Both the position numbers and the translations under genes were made by a program. Below the pieces are notes generated by a model. The model did no database searches, was not told where the DNA came from, and was given only the letters and a program-made list of their open reading frames with translations. A stretch of 8,068 nucleotides of DNA, taken from positions 1-8,068 of the forward strand of contig CANEUJ010000072.1 of the NCBI GenBank assembly GCA_947441745.1. Reading direction: 5' to 3'. This document shows positions 1 through 6,787 of this stretch, piece after piece. Source of the stretch: Neisseriaceae bacterium (lineage in GTDB: Bacteria; Pseudomonadota; Gammaproteobacteria; Burkholderiales; UBA11063). The first letter of the stretch is position 1; each line of letters begins with the position of its first letter.

Positions 1-196
1 GACATATATCTTATTTACATAAATATATTTCTATATATTGTATCGGTTTCCCGTAAGACTATCTAACTTCAATACCTTCCTTGTATACATACATACGTAT
101 GATATACTTTTTGGGTATAAGTCAGATGTCCCACATTTATTGATTGTTTCGTTTGTTAAAGAACTTTTTTTTCTTCTCAACTTTCTTTGAAGCGAG
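1..196 (-). other. rRNA operon 5' leader with boxA (16S rRNA gene beyond the left edge)
   Basis: Read on the minus strand, a strong promoter is followed by a boxA-like antitermination element, GTTCTTTAACAAAC (plus-strand 151-164), close to the E. coli boxA TGCTCTTTAACA. About 15 bases further on is AATGTGGGACATCTG, which resembles the GTGTGGGC block that follows boxA in many proteobacterial 16S leaders. This order of promoter, boxA and TGTGGG block is typical of rRNA operon leaders, where boxA recruits Nus factors. The conserved 16S start (AGAGTTTGATC) is not in the window, so the rRNA gene itself should begin left of position 1. A 60-codon open frame on the minus strand here (31-213) looks fortuitous. 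The identification rests on motif recognition; the flanking sequence would settle it. Confidence 0.68.
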
Positions 197-202
197 ATCG
201 GT

Positions 203-232
203 ATTATATACACGACTTAAACCAAATGTCAA
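203..232 (-). promoter_or_regulatory. Strong consensus sigma-70 promoter for the rRNA operon
   Basis: On the minus strand a perfect -35 TTGACA (plus 227-232) and a perfect -10 TATAAT (plus 203-208) are separated by 18 bases. Transcription would start near position 196 and run leftward into the boxA-containing leader. A full match to both hexamers is expected of a highly expressed stable-RNA operon. The discriminator just after the -10 (ACCGATCTCGC) is relatively GC-rich for this region, as is common in stringently controlled rRNA promoters. Confidence 0.7.
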
Positions 233-606
233 AAGTAATTTGGTGAAATATATTGGGTGTTGTTACATATTACTATATATATTCAATAATAACAATGAGA
301 TGTATAGTAAAAATTTTATTAATTTATTTTTTAATTTATTGTTATTTTGTCATATTTTAATGTTTTAATAATATTTCACATAATATTAATTTTGTTGTAA
401 TTATTTAGCTAAACATTGCGATTACTACATAGTTTATAATAATTTAAGTTCAATTAATCATATATTGTTAATTTCAAAGTTATAAAACAATTACATATTA
501 ATAGTATTATTATAATATAATCTTATAGTTATTAATAATAGCACATTATTTGTCTAATAACTAGTATTTAGATAATTAAAACAGATATATAACTTATGAA
601 AAAGTC
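233..606. other. Very AT-rich non-coding stretch
   Basis: This stretch is almost entirely A and T, with recurring TTATTAAT-type words (for example around 527-540) and runs such as TTTATTTTTTAATTTATT near 323-342. A 74-codon open frame spans 144-368 on the plus strand, but it starts inside the rRNA leader, overlaps the promoter, has low-complexity Phe/Leu/Asn-rich content and no clear ribosome-binding site, so I do not call it a gene. No tRNA or recognisable RNA structure was found. It may supply easily melted DNA beside the DnaA-box cluster to its right, or be UP-type DNA upstream of the rRNA promoter. Confidence 0.5.
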
Positions 607-730
607 TGTGTTTAAATTTTGTATATCATATTATTAATTGTTTATAACATTATTAATTAATTAATATATGTTGATAACTTCATATTATTAACAATACTTA
701 AGTAAGTTATCCACAATAAATTGTGTATAA
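607..730. promoter_or_regulatory. DnaA-box cluster, candidate oriC
   Basis: Two perfect matches to the DnaA box TTATNCACA lie six bases apart in opposite orientations: TTATCCACA at 707-715 (plus) and TTATACACA at 722-730 (minus). Three single-mismatch boxes in minus orientation precede them: TTAAACACA at 607-615, TTATAAACA at 639-647 and TTATCAACA at 669-677. The spacer DNA is nearly pure A/T (for example 648-668), as expected of an unwinding element. Clustered DnaA boxes in AT-rich intergenic DNA beside an rRNA operon, with a parS site about 6 kb away, are features of bacterial origins. Against this, dnaA itself is not visible, and single-mismatch boxes arise easily in AT-rich DNA. The perfect pair could instead regulate tag. 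Confidence 0.45.
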
Positions 731-750
731 ACTTATATGAAAGGAACTTT

Positions 751-1320
751 ATGATTATTTATAGATGTAAATGGGTAACTAATGATCCATTATATATAGA
801 ATATCATGATAATGAATGGGGAATTCCTAAATATGGTGATAAAGAGTTATTTGAACTATTAATATTAGAAACTATGCAAGCAGGTATTAGTTGGATAACA
901 ATTTTAAAGAAGCGTGAAAATTATAGACAATCTCTTGATAATTTTGATCCTGAAAAAATTGCATTATATGATAAAGATAAAGTGGAGATATTATTATCAA
1001 ATCCAGGAATTATTCGTAATCGCCTAAAGCTTGAATCCATTATTAATAATGCCAAAGCATATTTAGCTATAAAGAAAGAATTTGGTAGTTTTTCAGATTA
1101 TATCTGGAAGTTTGTATATTATAAACCTATAATAAATAATTGGAATACTCATGAACAAATCCCAGTTTTTACAGATTTATCAAACAAATTATCAATAGAT
1201 TTAAAAAAACGTGGATTTAAATTTGTAGGTAGTATAATTTGTTATGCCTTTATGCAAGCATCAGGAATGGTAAATGACCATATAAGCAATTGTTTTTGCC
1301 ATAATTCATTAAATATATAA
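751..1320 (+). CDS. tag: DNA-3-methyladenine glycosylase I
   Basis: This enzyme removes 3-methyladenine from alkylated DNA, the first step of base-excision repair in the cytoplasm. The 189-residue protein matches the Tag family along its whole length (E. coli Tag has 187). Visible blocks are CKWVTNDPLYIEYHDNEWG near the N terminus, LETMQAGISW with the catalytic-region Glu40, LKKRENYR, and KKRGFKFVGSIICYAFMQA followed by MVNDHISNCFC. The zinc snap-fold ligands are all present: Cys6, His19, His177 and Cys181. I start at ATG 751 because GAAAGGA at 739-745 is well spaced as a Shine-Dalgarno. An upstream in-frame TTG at 721 would add ten residues that lie over a DnaA box and precede the conserved start. 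It is followed 47 bases later by waaC on the same strand and may be cotranscribed. No convincing -35/-10 pair of its own was seen. Confidence 0.93.
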   Translation: MIIYRCKWVTNDPLYIEYHDNEWGIPKYGDKELFELLILETMQAGISWITILKKRENYRQSLDNFDPEKIALYDKDKVEILLSNPGIIRNRLKLESIINNAKAYLAIKKEFGSFSDYIWKFVYYKPIINNWNTHEQIPVFTDLSNKLSIDLKKRGFKFVGSIICYAFMQASGMVNDHISNCFCHNSLNI

Positions 1321-1367
1321 TTTGGATAGAGTATAATATATTACTAATTAAACTTTGGTAACCATAA

Positions 1368-2339
1368 ATGCAGTCTAATCTAAAAAAAATACTAGTTGTA
1401 CGTTTATCATCTCTTGGGGATATTATTCATACTTATCCTATGATATATGATATTAAAAAAAATTTACCTAATACTACAATTGATTGGTTAGTTGATGAAA
1501 ATTTTGTAGATTTAGTACAATTAAATCCATTAGTAGATAATACTATTAGTATACCACTACGTAAATGGAAAAAAGATAAGTTATCCCTATTTTCTAATTT
1601 TAGAAAATGGCGTACACAAACTACAAAGTATGATTATATTATAGATGCACAAGGGTTAATTAAAAGTGCCATTTTAGCTAAATGCTTCAATGGTACTATA
1701 TATGGTCTTGGTAGAAATTCAATTCGTGAAAAATTAGCATGTTTATTGTATAATAAATGCTTTGATACTGGTAAGCAATTATTAGCTATTACAAAAAATC
1801 GAATCCTTGCATCTATGATTTTTGGCTATAACATAAATACTGTTAGTGTGAATTTTGGTTTATCAAATCTGAAAATTTCAGATAATAAGATAACAAAACC
1901 TTATGTTATTTTTTTTCATGCCACTTCTAAAGAAAGTAAGAAATACCCCAAAAATGATTGGGCCAAATTAGCAACATATCTTATTAATAACCATAATATA
2001 TCAATTATATTACCGTTTGGTAGTGAACAAGAAAAAATAGAATCTTTGGCAATTAATAATCTTATTAGTTCAAATAAAGTATATGTACCTGAAAATACTT
2101 TTGATTATACAAAATTAACTGAGATTATAACAAATGCTGAGTTTGTATTTGGGGTTGATACAGGGTTAATACATCTAGCAAATGCATTAAATAAAAAACT
2201 TATTGCAATTTATGTTGATACTAATCCAGAAATGACTGGTATATTTGAATCTAATATCGCAAAAAATATTGGTAGTAAAAACGTAATTCCAACAGTTAAT
2301 GAGATAAGCACAGCATTTGAATCTATAATGAAAGTATAA
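1368..2339 (+). CDS. waaC: Lipopolysaccharide heptosyltransferase I
   Basis: WaaC (RfaC) transfers the first L-glycero-D-manno-heptose from ADP-heptose to Kdo2-lipid A on the cytoplasmic face of the inner membrane. It belongs to glycosyltransferase family 9. The 323-residue protein shows the family blocks in order: VVRLSSLGDIIHTYP with the catalytic Asp18 (Asp13 in E. coli), the basic RKWKK patch at 65-69, DAQGLIKSA at 93-101, HATSKESKKYP at 184-194 with Lys191 matching the donor-binding lysine, and GVDTGLIHLANAL at 262-274 with Asp264. DAQGLIKSA and the RKWK patch favour WaaC over WaaF. The region before ATG 1368 has no good Shine-Dalgarno, so it may be translated together with tag or initiate weakly. 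waaA starts one base after its stop codon, as expected for an LPS-core operon. Confidence 0.93.
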   Translation: MQSNLKKILVVRLSSLGDIIHTYPMIYDIKKNLPNTTIDWLVDENFVDLVQLNPLVDNTISIPLRKWKKDKLSLFSNFRKWRTQTTKYDYIIDAQGLIKSAILAKCFNGTIYGLGRNSIREKLACLLYNKCFDTGKQLLAITKNRILASMIFGYNINTVSVNFGLSNLKISDNKITKPYVIFFHATSKESKKYPKNDWAKLATYLINNHNISIILPFGSEQEKIESLAINNLISSNKVYVPENTFDYTKLTEIITNAEFVFGVDTGLIHLANALNKKLIAIYVDTNPEMTGIFESNIAKNIGSKNVIPTVNEISTAFESIMKV

Positions 2340-2340
2340 A

Positions 2341-3591
2341 ATGCGTTTCATATATTCAATTTTAATTTATCTAATTGCCCCATTTATACCATTATATTTA
2401 ATAAAGCGTGCCAAAAAAAATCCAGACTATAAATTATTTTGGAATGAACGTTTTGGGTTTAATTTACAAAATAAAACACATCGTCCTATTATTTGGATTC
2501 ATGCAGTATCAGTTGGTGAAACAAGAGCGGTTGCAAAATTAATTGAATTATTGGGTGTGCAATATCCAGATTATCAAATTATGCTAACTCAAATGACCCC
2601 AACTGGTAGAAATACTGCCAAAATATTATATCCCAATACCTATTTGCATTATCTACCTTATGATATGCCACATGCAGTTATAAATTTTTATAAAACTTTC
2701 AAACCAGCGATTGGCTTAATTATGGAAACTGAAATTTGGCCTAATTTAATTTATTATGCTAAAAAATTCCAAGTTCCTTTATTTTTGGTTAACGCAAGAC
2801 TCTCTGATAGGTCTTTTCGTTCTTACTATAAAGCTTGTTTTGTAATACGACCAGTATTAGATAATCTAACAGGGATACTTTGTCAAGATACAAACACTAG
2901 AAATAACTTTAACAAACTTGGCTATAGTGGGCAATTAGATATTATGGGGAGTATCAAATTCGACCTAACGGTAGATCAAAGTCATTATGCTTTAGCTGGT
3001 TTTTTGAAAGGCACAAATTTTACACGTAAAATCATAGCTTTTGGCTCCACTCGTGAAGGGGAGGAACAATTAATATTGGATGCTATGCCAGATCAATTTG
3101 AACATTTAATTCTGATAATTCCACGTCATCTAGAAAGGTTTATAGAAGTAGAACAATTACTTATAAATAAAAACCTTAAATATCAAAAAAGAAGTGCCAA
3201 CGAATCACTAAAACCTGATACGCAGGTACTACTTGGAGATAGTTTGGGTGAAATGTTTGCTTATTATATTATGTCTGATATAGTGGTTATGGGTGGTAGT
3301 TTCGTACCTTTTGGTGGACAAAATTTAATTGAACCATTGTATTTACATAAGCCTGTAATTTTTGGTACTTCAATGTATAATTTCATGCAAATATCAAAAG
3401 ATGCTTTGGATATGGAGTGTGCGTTGCAAGCAAATAATATATCGGAGTGTTTTGTTTTGTTAAACAGATTATTAAATGAACCAACAAAGTATCAAAAACT
3501 ATCCAAGAACTGCAATAAGTTTATTTCTCGCTATCAAGGTGCTTCACAAATTGTTATTGATCATATAAAATCTTATAAATTATATAAATAA
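2341..3591 (+). CDS. waaA: 3-deoxy-D-manno-octulosonic acid (Kdo) transferase
   Basis: WaaA (KdtA) adds Kdo from CMP-Kdo to lipid IVA, making the acceptor that WaaC then extends. At 416 residues it has the usual family length. An N-terminal hydrophobic anchor (about 3-22) precedes WNERFGF. The acceptor-side domain carries HAVSVGET at 54-61 with the catalytic Glu60, TQMTPTGR at 83-90, YLPYDMP at 104-110, LIMETEIWPNLI at 126-137 and NARLSDRS at 151-158. The CMP-Kdo-binding half shows GSIKFD at 203-208, PRHLERF at 261-267, GDSLGEM at 299-305 and GGSFVPFGGQNLIEP at 318-332. It follows waaC after one base, with GAAAG at 2330-2334 inside the end of waaC as a probable ribosome-binding site, so the pair is very likely translationally coupled. 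Whether it adds one, two or more Kdo residues cannot be read from the sequence. Confidence 0.95.
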   Translation: MRFIYSILIYLIAPFIPLYLIKRAKKNPDYKLFWNERFGFNLQNKTHRPIIWIHAVSVGETRAVAKLIELLGVQYPDYQIMLTQMTPTGRNTAKILYPNTYLHYLPYDMPHAVINFYKTFKPAIGLIMETEIWPNLIYYAKKFQVPLFLVNARLSDRSFRSYYKACFVIRPVLDNLTGILCQDTNTRNNFNKLGYSGQLDIMGSIKFDLTVDQSHYALAGFLKGTNFTRKIIAFGSTREGEEQLILDAMPDQFEHLILIIPRHLERFIEVEQLLINKNLKYQKRSANESLKPDTQVLLGDSLGEMFAYYIMSDIVVMGGSFVPFGGQNLIEPLYLHKPVIFGTSMYNFMQISKDALDMECALQANNISECFVLLNRLLNEPTKYQKLSKNCNKFISRYQGASQIVIDHIKSYKLYK

Positions 3592-3797
3592 ATCGATAGC
3601 TCTAATCTTTAAGTATTCCAATCATAAATTATGATCCAAATATATTAAGAATGAGTATAATCAACTATATAGATTTTTTGCATATAATATACTCAATTCA
3701 TTATATATTATCTACCAATCTCTTCTATAGCAAACTTTAAATTAAATAAATCATATACATTTAATTAGAATATTGTACTGTGCATAAGTTTTGATAA
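3592..3797. other. Intergenic spacer with inverted repeats, waaA to beta-barrel gene
   Basis: This AT-rich spacer separates waaA from the beta-barrel gene and has no open frame of note. A short palindrome, ATCATA-AAT-TATGAT, lies at 3621-3635. An 8-bp inverted repeat, TGAGTATA (3652-3659) and TATACTCA (3688-3695), encloses a T run at 3674-3679. Either could help end the waaA transcript, but neither is a canonical GC-rich stem followed by T residues. A TATAAT at 3683-3688 could be a -10 for the downstream gene, but no good -35 lies at the right distance, so I do not call a promoter. Confidence 0.4.
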
Positions 3798-3815
3798 ATG
3801 AAAAAGGGTTATTTT

Positions 3816-4706
3816 ATGTTCTATGTTAGATTAATATTTGGAGTTTTAATTTTATTTAGTGCTAATATTTATGCAGACGAAATGCAAAATACAATAATTT
3901 CAGAATCACAGGCTATAGTGTTGCCATTAAACAGTAGTGTTAGTATGAATCAATTAATGAAAAAAAATGTTGAATCTCAGAAATTAACAGCTTATTCTGG
4001 TGTAATAGGAACTGCTCCTAAGCATTTTACAGTTTCAAGCGTAGGAGGAGCTTTCGAAATAGCTCCTAATAATATCAGCACATATGAGTTTTTCTCTCAA
4101 ACCTTAGCAAATGATTTTTATTATGAATTACGCTTAATCCAAAGAATTACGTTTGATACTCCTAATCCAGCTATACCAGGTTTAAACGCATCTGATGTGA
4201 ATAATCCATTAGGATATGGTGTTACAGGAATTTTTGGTTATAATTTTCATCCTACAGATACAGCAAATATAACTCCTTTTATTCGGCTACAGGCACAAAA
4301 AGATTGGAGCCCTGTATATGCAGATAAAAAAGATGATCATATTAACTCTGTAAGTTATGTAGCCCAGTTGGGGGCTAAATTTTCTTTCAAGGCAACTCCA
4401 GTATTTGCGCCATATATAACTTTACGCGGTGGGTTGACATACAGCGAAATAGATGGATCCTTTCCTAGTGTCAAGGGGGCTCAAGATAACGATGGAATCT
4501 TAAACCAATATGTATTTGTTTATGAAATTGGCATGGCTACCAAAATTACTAAAAGTTTTGCTGTAATACCATATACTCAATCGACTAGTACTTTCAATTA
4601 CCCAGATGAACAGTTAAATACATCCATAGCTAAAGGTGGTTTAGGGTTATCAAACACAGTTGGTTCTGTTCAACTTTATGGTCTGAAACTTAGTTATAAC
4701 TGGTAA
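3816..4706 (+). CDS. Putative outer-membrane beta-barrel protein (paralogue A)
   Basis: I recognise a secreted beta-barrel but not a named family. From ATG 3816 the protein has 296 residues and begins with a clean 20-residue signal peptide ending ANIYA before Asp21. The mature part is rich in alternating polar and aromatic strands (FYYELRLIQR, GYGVTGIFGYNF, YITLRGGLTY, YVFVYEIGMATK), and it ends in LYGLKLSYNW. A C-terminal aromatic residue on the last strand is the usual BAM recognition signal. An in-frame ATG at 3798 would add six residues, but it lacks a ribosome-binding site, whereas AAGGG (3804-3808) sits seven bases before 3816. The paralogue at 4766-5605 has a signal peptide of exactly the same length with the same cleavage pattern, which also supports 3816. 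Function (porin, adhesin, structural protein) is not evident. Confidence 0.8.
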   Translation: MFYVRLIFGVLILFSANIYADEMQNTIISESQAIVLPLNSSVSMNQLMKKNVESQKLTAYSGVIGTAPKHFTVSSVGGAFEIAPNNISTYEFFSQTLANDFYYELRLIQRITFDTPNPAIPGLNASDVNNPLGYGVTGIFGYNFHPTDTANITPFIRLQAQKDWSPVYADKKDDHINSVSYVAQLGAKFSFKATPVFAPYITLRGGLTYSEIDGSFPSVKGAQDNDGILNQYVFVYEIGMATKITKSFAVIPYTQSTSTFNYPDEQLNTSIAKGGLGLSNTVGSVQLYGLKLSYNW

Positions 4707-4765
4707 CTTGCTTAAATTGGATCTCAGCAATTACTGCGGGATTTACCCATTAGAGTGATATGCTC
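4707..4765. other. Convergent intergenic spacer between the two beta-barrel genes
   Basis: These 59 bases must hold the transcript ends of two convergent genes. Visible elements are a short stem AGAG/CTCT at 4752-4766 that can be extended by wobble pairs, a GGG-ATTTA-CCC at 4738-4748, and a 7-bp inverted repeat CTTGCTT (4707-4713) with AAGCAAG (4771-4777, inside the minus-strand gene). None is followed by a T run, so no standard intrinsic terminator can be called. Confidence 0.35.
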
Positions 4766-5605
4766 TTACCAAGCAAGGCTCAATTTTAGACCATAAGACT
4801 GAGATGTACCTGTTAATGATGATTGACCATTCCCTCCTGATGTAAGTGACGTGCTTGCTTGAGAATTTGGATAGTTGAATGTAGTTGTATATATCCAATA
4901 TGGAATTAATGTCACATACTCAGATACTTTAGTTCCTAATCCAATTTCATAATTTGTTACCCATTGTATAAGAGTTCCATCTGTAGGAGAGGTTATATTT
5001 GAGCTTGGGTATGTTCCACTAAGAGTATTATTTTGATATCCAGCGTATAGGTTTATGTATGGCGAAAATGTAGGTGTTGCTTTAAATGCAAATTTACTAC
5101 CTAATAAGACTGCGTATGTTTGTGAATTTGTTTGATCTCCTTCTTTATCAACAAAAGAAACAGTCATGTTTTGTTGTAAATTTACACGCACATACGGTGT
5201 AATATCAAAAGTAGGTGACGTATGAAAAGCATACCCCAACATTCCAGTAACCCCATATCCATTTGATGGTGCAATATCACCAACAGTAACACCTGGAATA
5301 TTTGGATTTGTAGTTGCATAGTTCTCACGTCCATATAGACGTACTTCATAATAAATATCATTAGATAATGTTTGAGTGTAGAAACCATATACGTTGGTAC
5401 CACTTGGTGTATTTTCAAATGCAGCACCTGCAGCTGATACAGTATCATGTTTTGGTGCTGTACCTGGTAAGCCCAAGTATTGATTTAACACTTGGGATTC
5501 TGTTTGTTTTGGTGTATAACTAGTGGGAGCTGTTAGGTTATTATCTGCAAAAATAGTATAATTGAATAAGCAGGTAGCCACTATCAAAATAATTTTAAAT
5601 TTCAT
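4766..5605 (-). CDS. Putative outer-membrane beta-barrel protein (paralogue B)
   Basis: This 279-residue protein is a clear paralogue of the one encoded at 3816-4706. Shared blocks, in the same order, are GTAPKH with a following TVS, AFE, YGVTG, ITP, FKATP, YEIG, a TFNYP block near the end, and YGLKLS then Trp at the C terminus. The signal peptide is 20 residues, ending TIFA before Asp21. The mature chain has alternating amphipathic strands such as DIYYEVRLYGR and ends with Trp, the usual outer-membrane assembly signal. AGGAG (plus 5615-5619) lies nine bases before its ATG and makes the start secure. It faces its paralogue tail to tail. The Cys at position 12 is not in a proper lipobox, so a lipoprotein is unlikely. 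The exact role is unknown. Confidence 0.82.
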   Translation of the reverse strand: MKFKIILIVATCLFNYTIFADNNLTAPTSYTPKQTESQVLNQYLGLPGTAPKHDTVSAAGAAFENTPSGTNVYGFYTQTLSNDIYYEVRLYGRENYATTNPNIPGVTVGDIAPSNGYGVTGMLGYAFHTSPTFDITPYVRVNLQQNMTVSFVDKEGDQTNSQTYAVLLGSKFAFKATPTFSPYINLYAGYQNNTLSGTYPSSNITSPTDGTLIQWVTNYEIGLGTKVSEYVTLIPYWIYTTTFNYPNSQASTSLTSGGNGQSSLTGTSQSYGLKLSLAW

Positions 5606-5649
5606 CTTACAAATCTCCTGATATATTATTAAAACAATATTTATAAATC

Positions 5650-5678
5650 AATATAATTTTTTGCATTAATAATATCAA
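5650..5678 (-). promoter_or_regulatory. Probable promoter of the minus-strand beta-barrel gene
   Basis: On the minus strand, TTGATA (plus 5673-5678) and TATATT (plus 5650-5655) are separated by exactly 17 bases, each one mismatch from the sigma-70 consensus. Transcription would begin near 5643 and leave a leader of roughly 38 bases containing the AGGAG ribosome-binding site of the gene ending at 5605. AT-rich DNA produces chance matches, so this is a candidate only. Confidence 0.5.
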
Positions 5679-5996
5679 TAACTATAAATTACATGTTAAT
5701 TTTTCAATAATGTATTCTATCATTTAGGTTTTTTAGAATTATAAAAATATATCATAAGAGTAAGTTGTGAATAATAAAACAAATAAAACAATATGATATA
5801 TGTTAAAATATAAGTGATATACGAGTTGAGTGCCTATTATATGGTAATAAGAAGTTAAATACAACCCTATTAAAACATGGTATATAAATATACCACCTCA
5901 TGTTTATATGTGTTTATTGTTGCTTGGGTATGGTTATAGATATTTATTCAGTATCTATGAGATAATATATACTTAAGATTATTAAGAGGATTAGCG
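5679..5996. other. Divergent intergenic region before fpr
   Basis: Together with 5606-5678 this 391-base gap separates the minus-strand beta-barrel gene from fpr. No open frame of useful length was found on either strand. Its right half contains a strong two-part hairpin (5873-5905), listed separately. A smaller inverted repeat TAGATA (5937-5942) with TATCTA (5952-5957) lies just ahead of GATAAT (5961-5966), a possible -10 for fpr without a convincing -35. AAGAGGA at 5984-5990 is the fpr ribosome-binding site. Confidence 0.4.
5873..5905. repeat. Two-part inverted repeat (hairpin) upstream of fpr
   Basis: A perfect 16-base inner stem-loop, GGTATA-TAAA-TATACC, occupies 5879-5894. It is flanked by outer arms AAACAT (5873-5878) and ATGTTT (5900-5905), separated from the inner stem by a five-base bulge on the right side only. 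Read on the minus strand the structure is followed by TTAAT, so it could work as a weak terminator in that direction, but no gene would feed it. It could also be an operator or an mRNA leader structure for fpr if the promoter lies further upstream. Confidence 0.5.
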
Positions 5997-6776
5997 ATGA
6001 CGGCTAAAGAAAATAAATATACAGTCGAAGAGATTACCTATTTAAAACCATGGACAGATCATTTGTTTAGCTTTAGGGCTTCTAGGTATGAAGGATTTAA
6101 GTTTATCCCAGGGCAGTTTGCAAGGCTTGGTGTAACTAAAAGTGATGGTTCTGTTGTATGGCGTCCATACTCTATAGTATCGGCTGATTATGACGAGGAG
6201 CTTGAGTTTTATTCGATTATTGTCCCTGATGGTGAGTTTACCCAAACGCTAAAAAACCTTAAGGTTGGTGATAAAATATTTGTAGATAAAACAAATTATG
6301 GACTATTAACAACTGATAGGTTTGAAAACGGTAAGCATTTATGGTTGTTATCAACTGGTACAGGACTTGCTCCATTTATTTCTATTATGTATGAGTTTGG
6401 GATATGGGAACAGTATGAGAAGATAATATTAGTTCATTGTGCTAGGATTGGCGACGAGCTTACTTATCAGGAATTAATAAATAGCTTTTATAACCATGAA
6501 TTTTATGGTGATATGGTTAAGGATAAGTTCAAGTATGTCAGGCTTCTCACCAGGGAAAATCAAGGGGCTGATTTATACGGCAGGGTTACTGATTTATTAA
6601 GAAACAATAAATTGGAAGAATATCTTAATATGTATATTAATGCAATTGATAGCCGGATTATGATTTGTGGTAATCCTGAGATGGTAGATGAAACGCGTAA
6701 ACTTTTGGCAGAGCGTGGGTTGACCATATCAAGGCGCGGGAAGCCTGGTAATATGGCTGTAGAAAACTACTGGTAA
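5997..6776 (+). CDS. fpr: Ferredoxin/flavodoxin--NADP(+) reductase
   Basis: This cytoplasmic FAD enzyme exchanges electrons between NADPH and ferredoxin or flavodoxin, supplying reduced carriers for radical-SAM enzymes, Fe-S cluster work and oxidative-stress repair. The 259-residue protein has the bacterial FNR order. The FAD domain carries the RPYS motif at 57-60 and FTQTLKNLKVGD at 81-92. The NADP domain carries STGTGLAPFISI at 119-130, HCARIGDELTY at 148-158 and CGNPEMVDET at 224-233. The chain ends GNMAVENYW, and an extended tail with terminal aromatic residues resembles E. coli Fpr (ending HYW) rather than the Azotobacter-type ending. AAGAGGA six bases before ATG 5997 supports the start. 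It stands alone between a long upstream gap and a parS palindrome, so it is probably monocistronic. Confidence 0.93.
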   Translation: MTAKENKYTVEEITYLKPWTDHLFSFRASRYEGFKFIPGQFARLGVTKSDGSVVWRPYSIVSADYDEELEFYSIIVPDGEFTQTLKNLKVGDKIFVDKTNYGLLTTDRFENGKHLWLLSTGTGLAPFISIMYEFGIWEQYEKIILVHCARIGDELTYQELINSFYNHEFYGDMVKDKFKYVRLLTRENQGADLYGRVTDLLRNNKLEEYLNMYINAIDSRIMICGNPEMVDETRKLLAERGLTISRRGKPGNMAVENYW

Positions 6777-6787
6777 AAATCCATTAT

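Noticed and set aside
31..213. 60-codon open frame on the minus strand
   Set aside because: It lies over the rRNA promoter and boxA leader, has no recognisable domain or ribosome-binding site, and is best explained as chance.
144..368. 74-codon open frame on the plus strand
   Set aside because: It is low-complexity, Phe/Leu/Asn-rich translation of AT-rich DNA, overlapping the rRNA promoter; no family resemblance and no good start signal.
4738..4777. Intrinsic bidirectional terminator between the convergent genes
   Set aside because: The visible stems are short and none is followed by a T run on either strand.
5182..5448. 88-codon minus-strand frame inside the second beta-barrel gene
   Set aside because: It is an out-of-frame shadow of a well-supported gene on the same strand.
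4766..5605. Second beta-barrel protein as a lipoprotein because of Cys12
   Set aside because: The residues before Cys12 (VAT) do not fit a lipobox well, the cysteine is too early, and a standard signal peptidase I site follows at residue 20.
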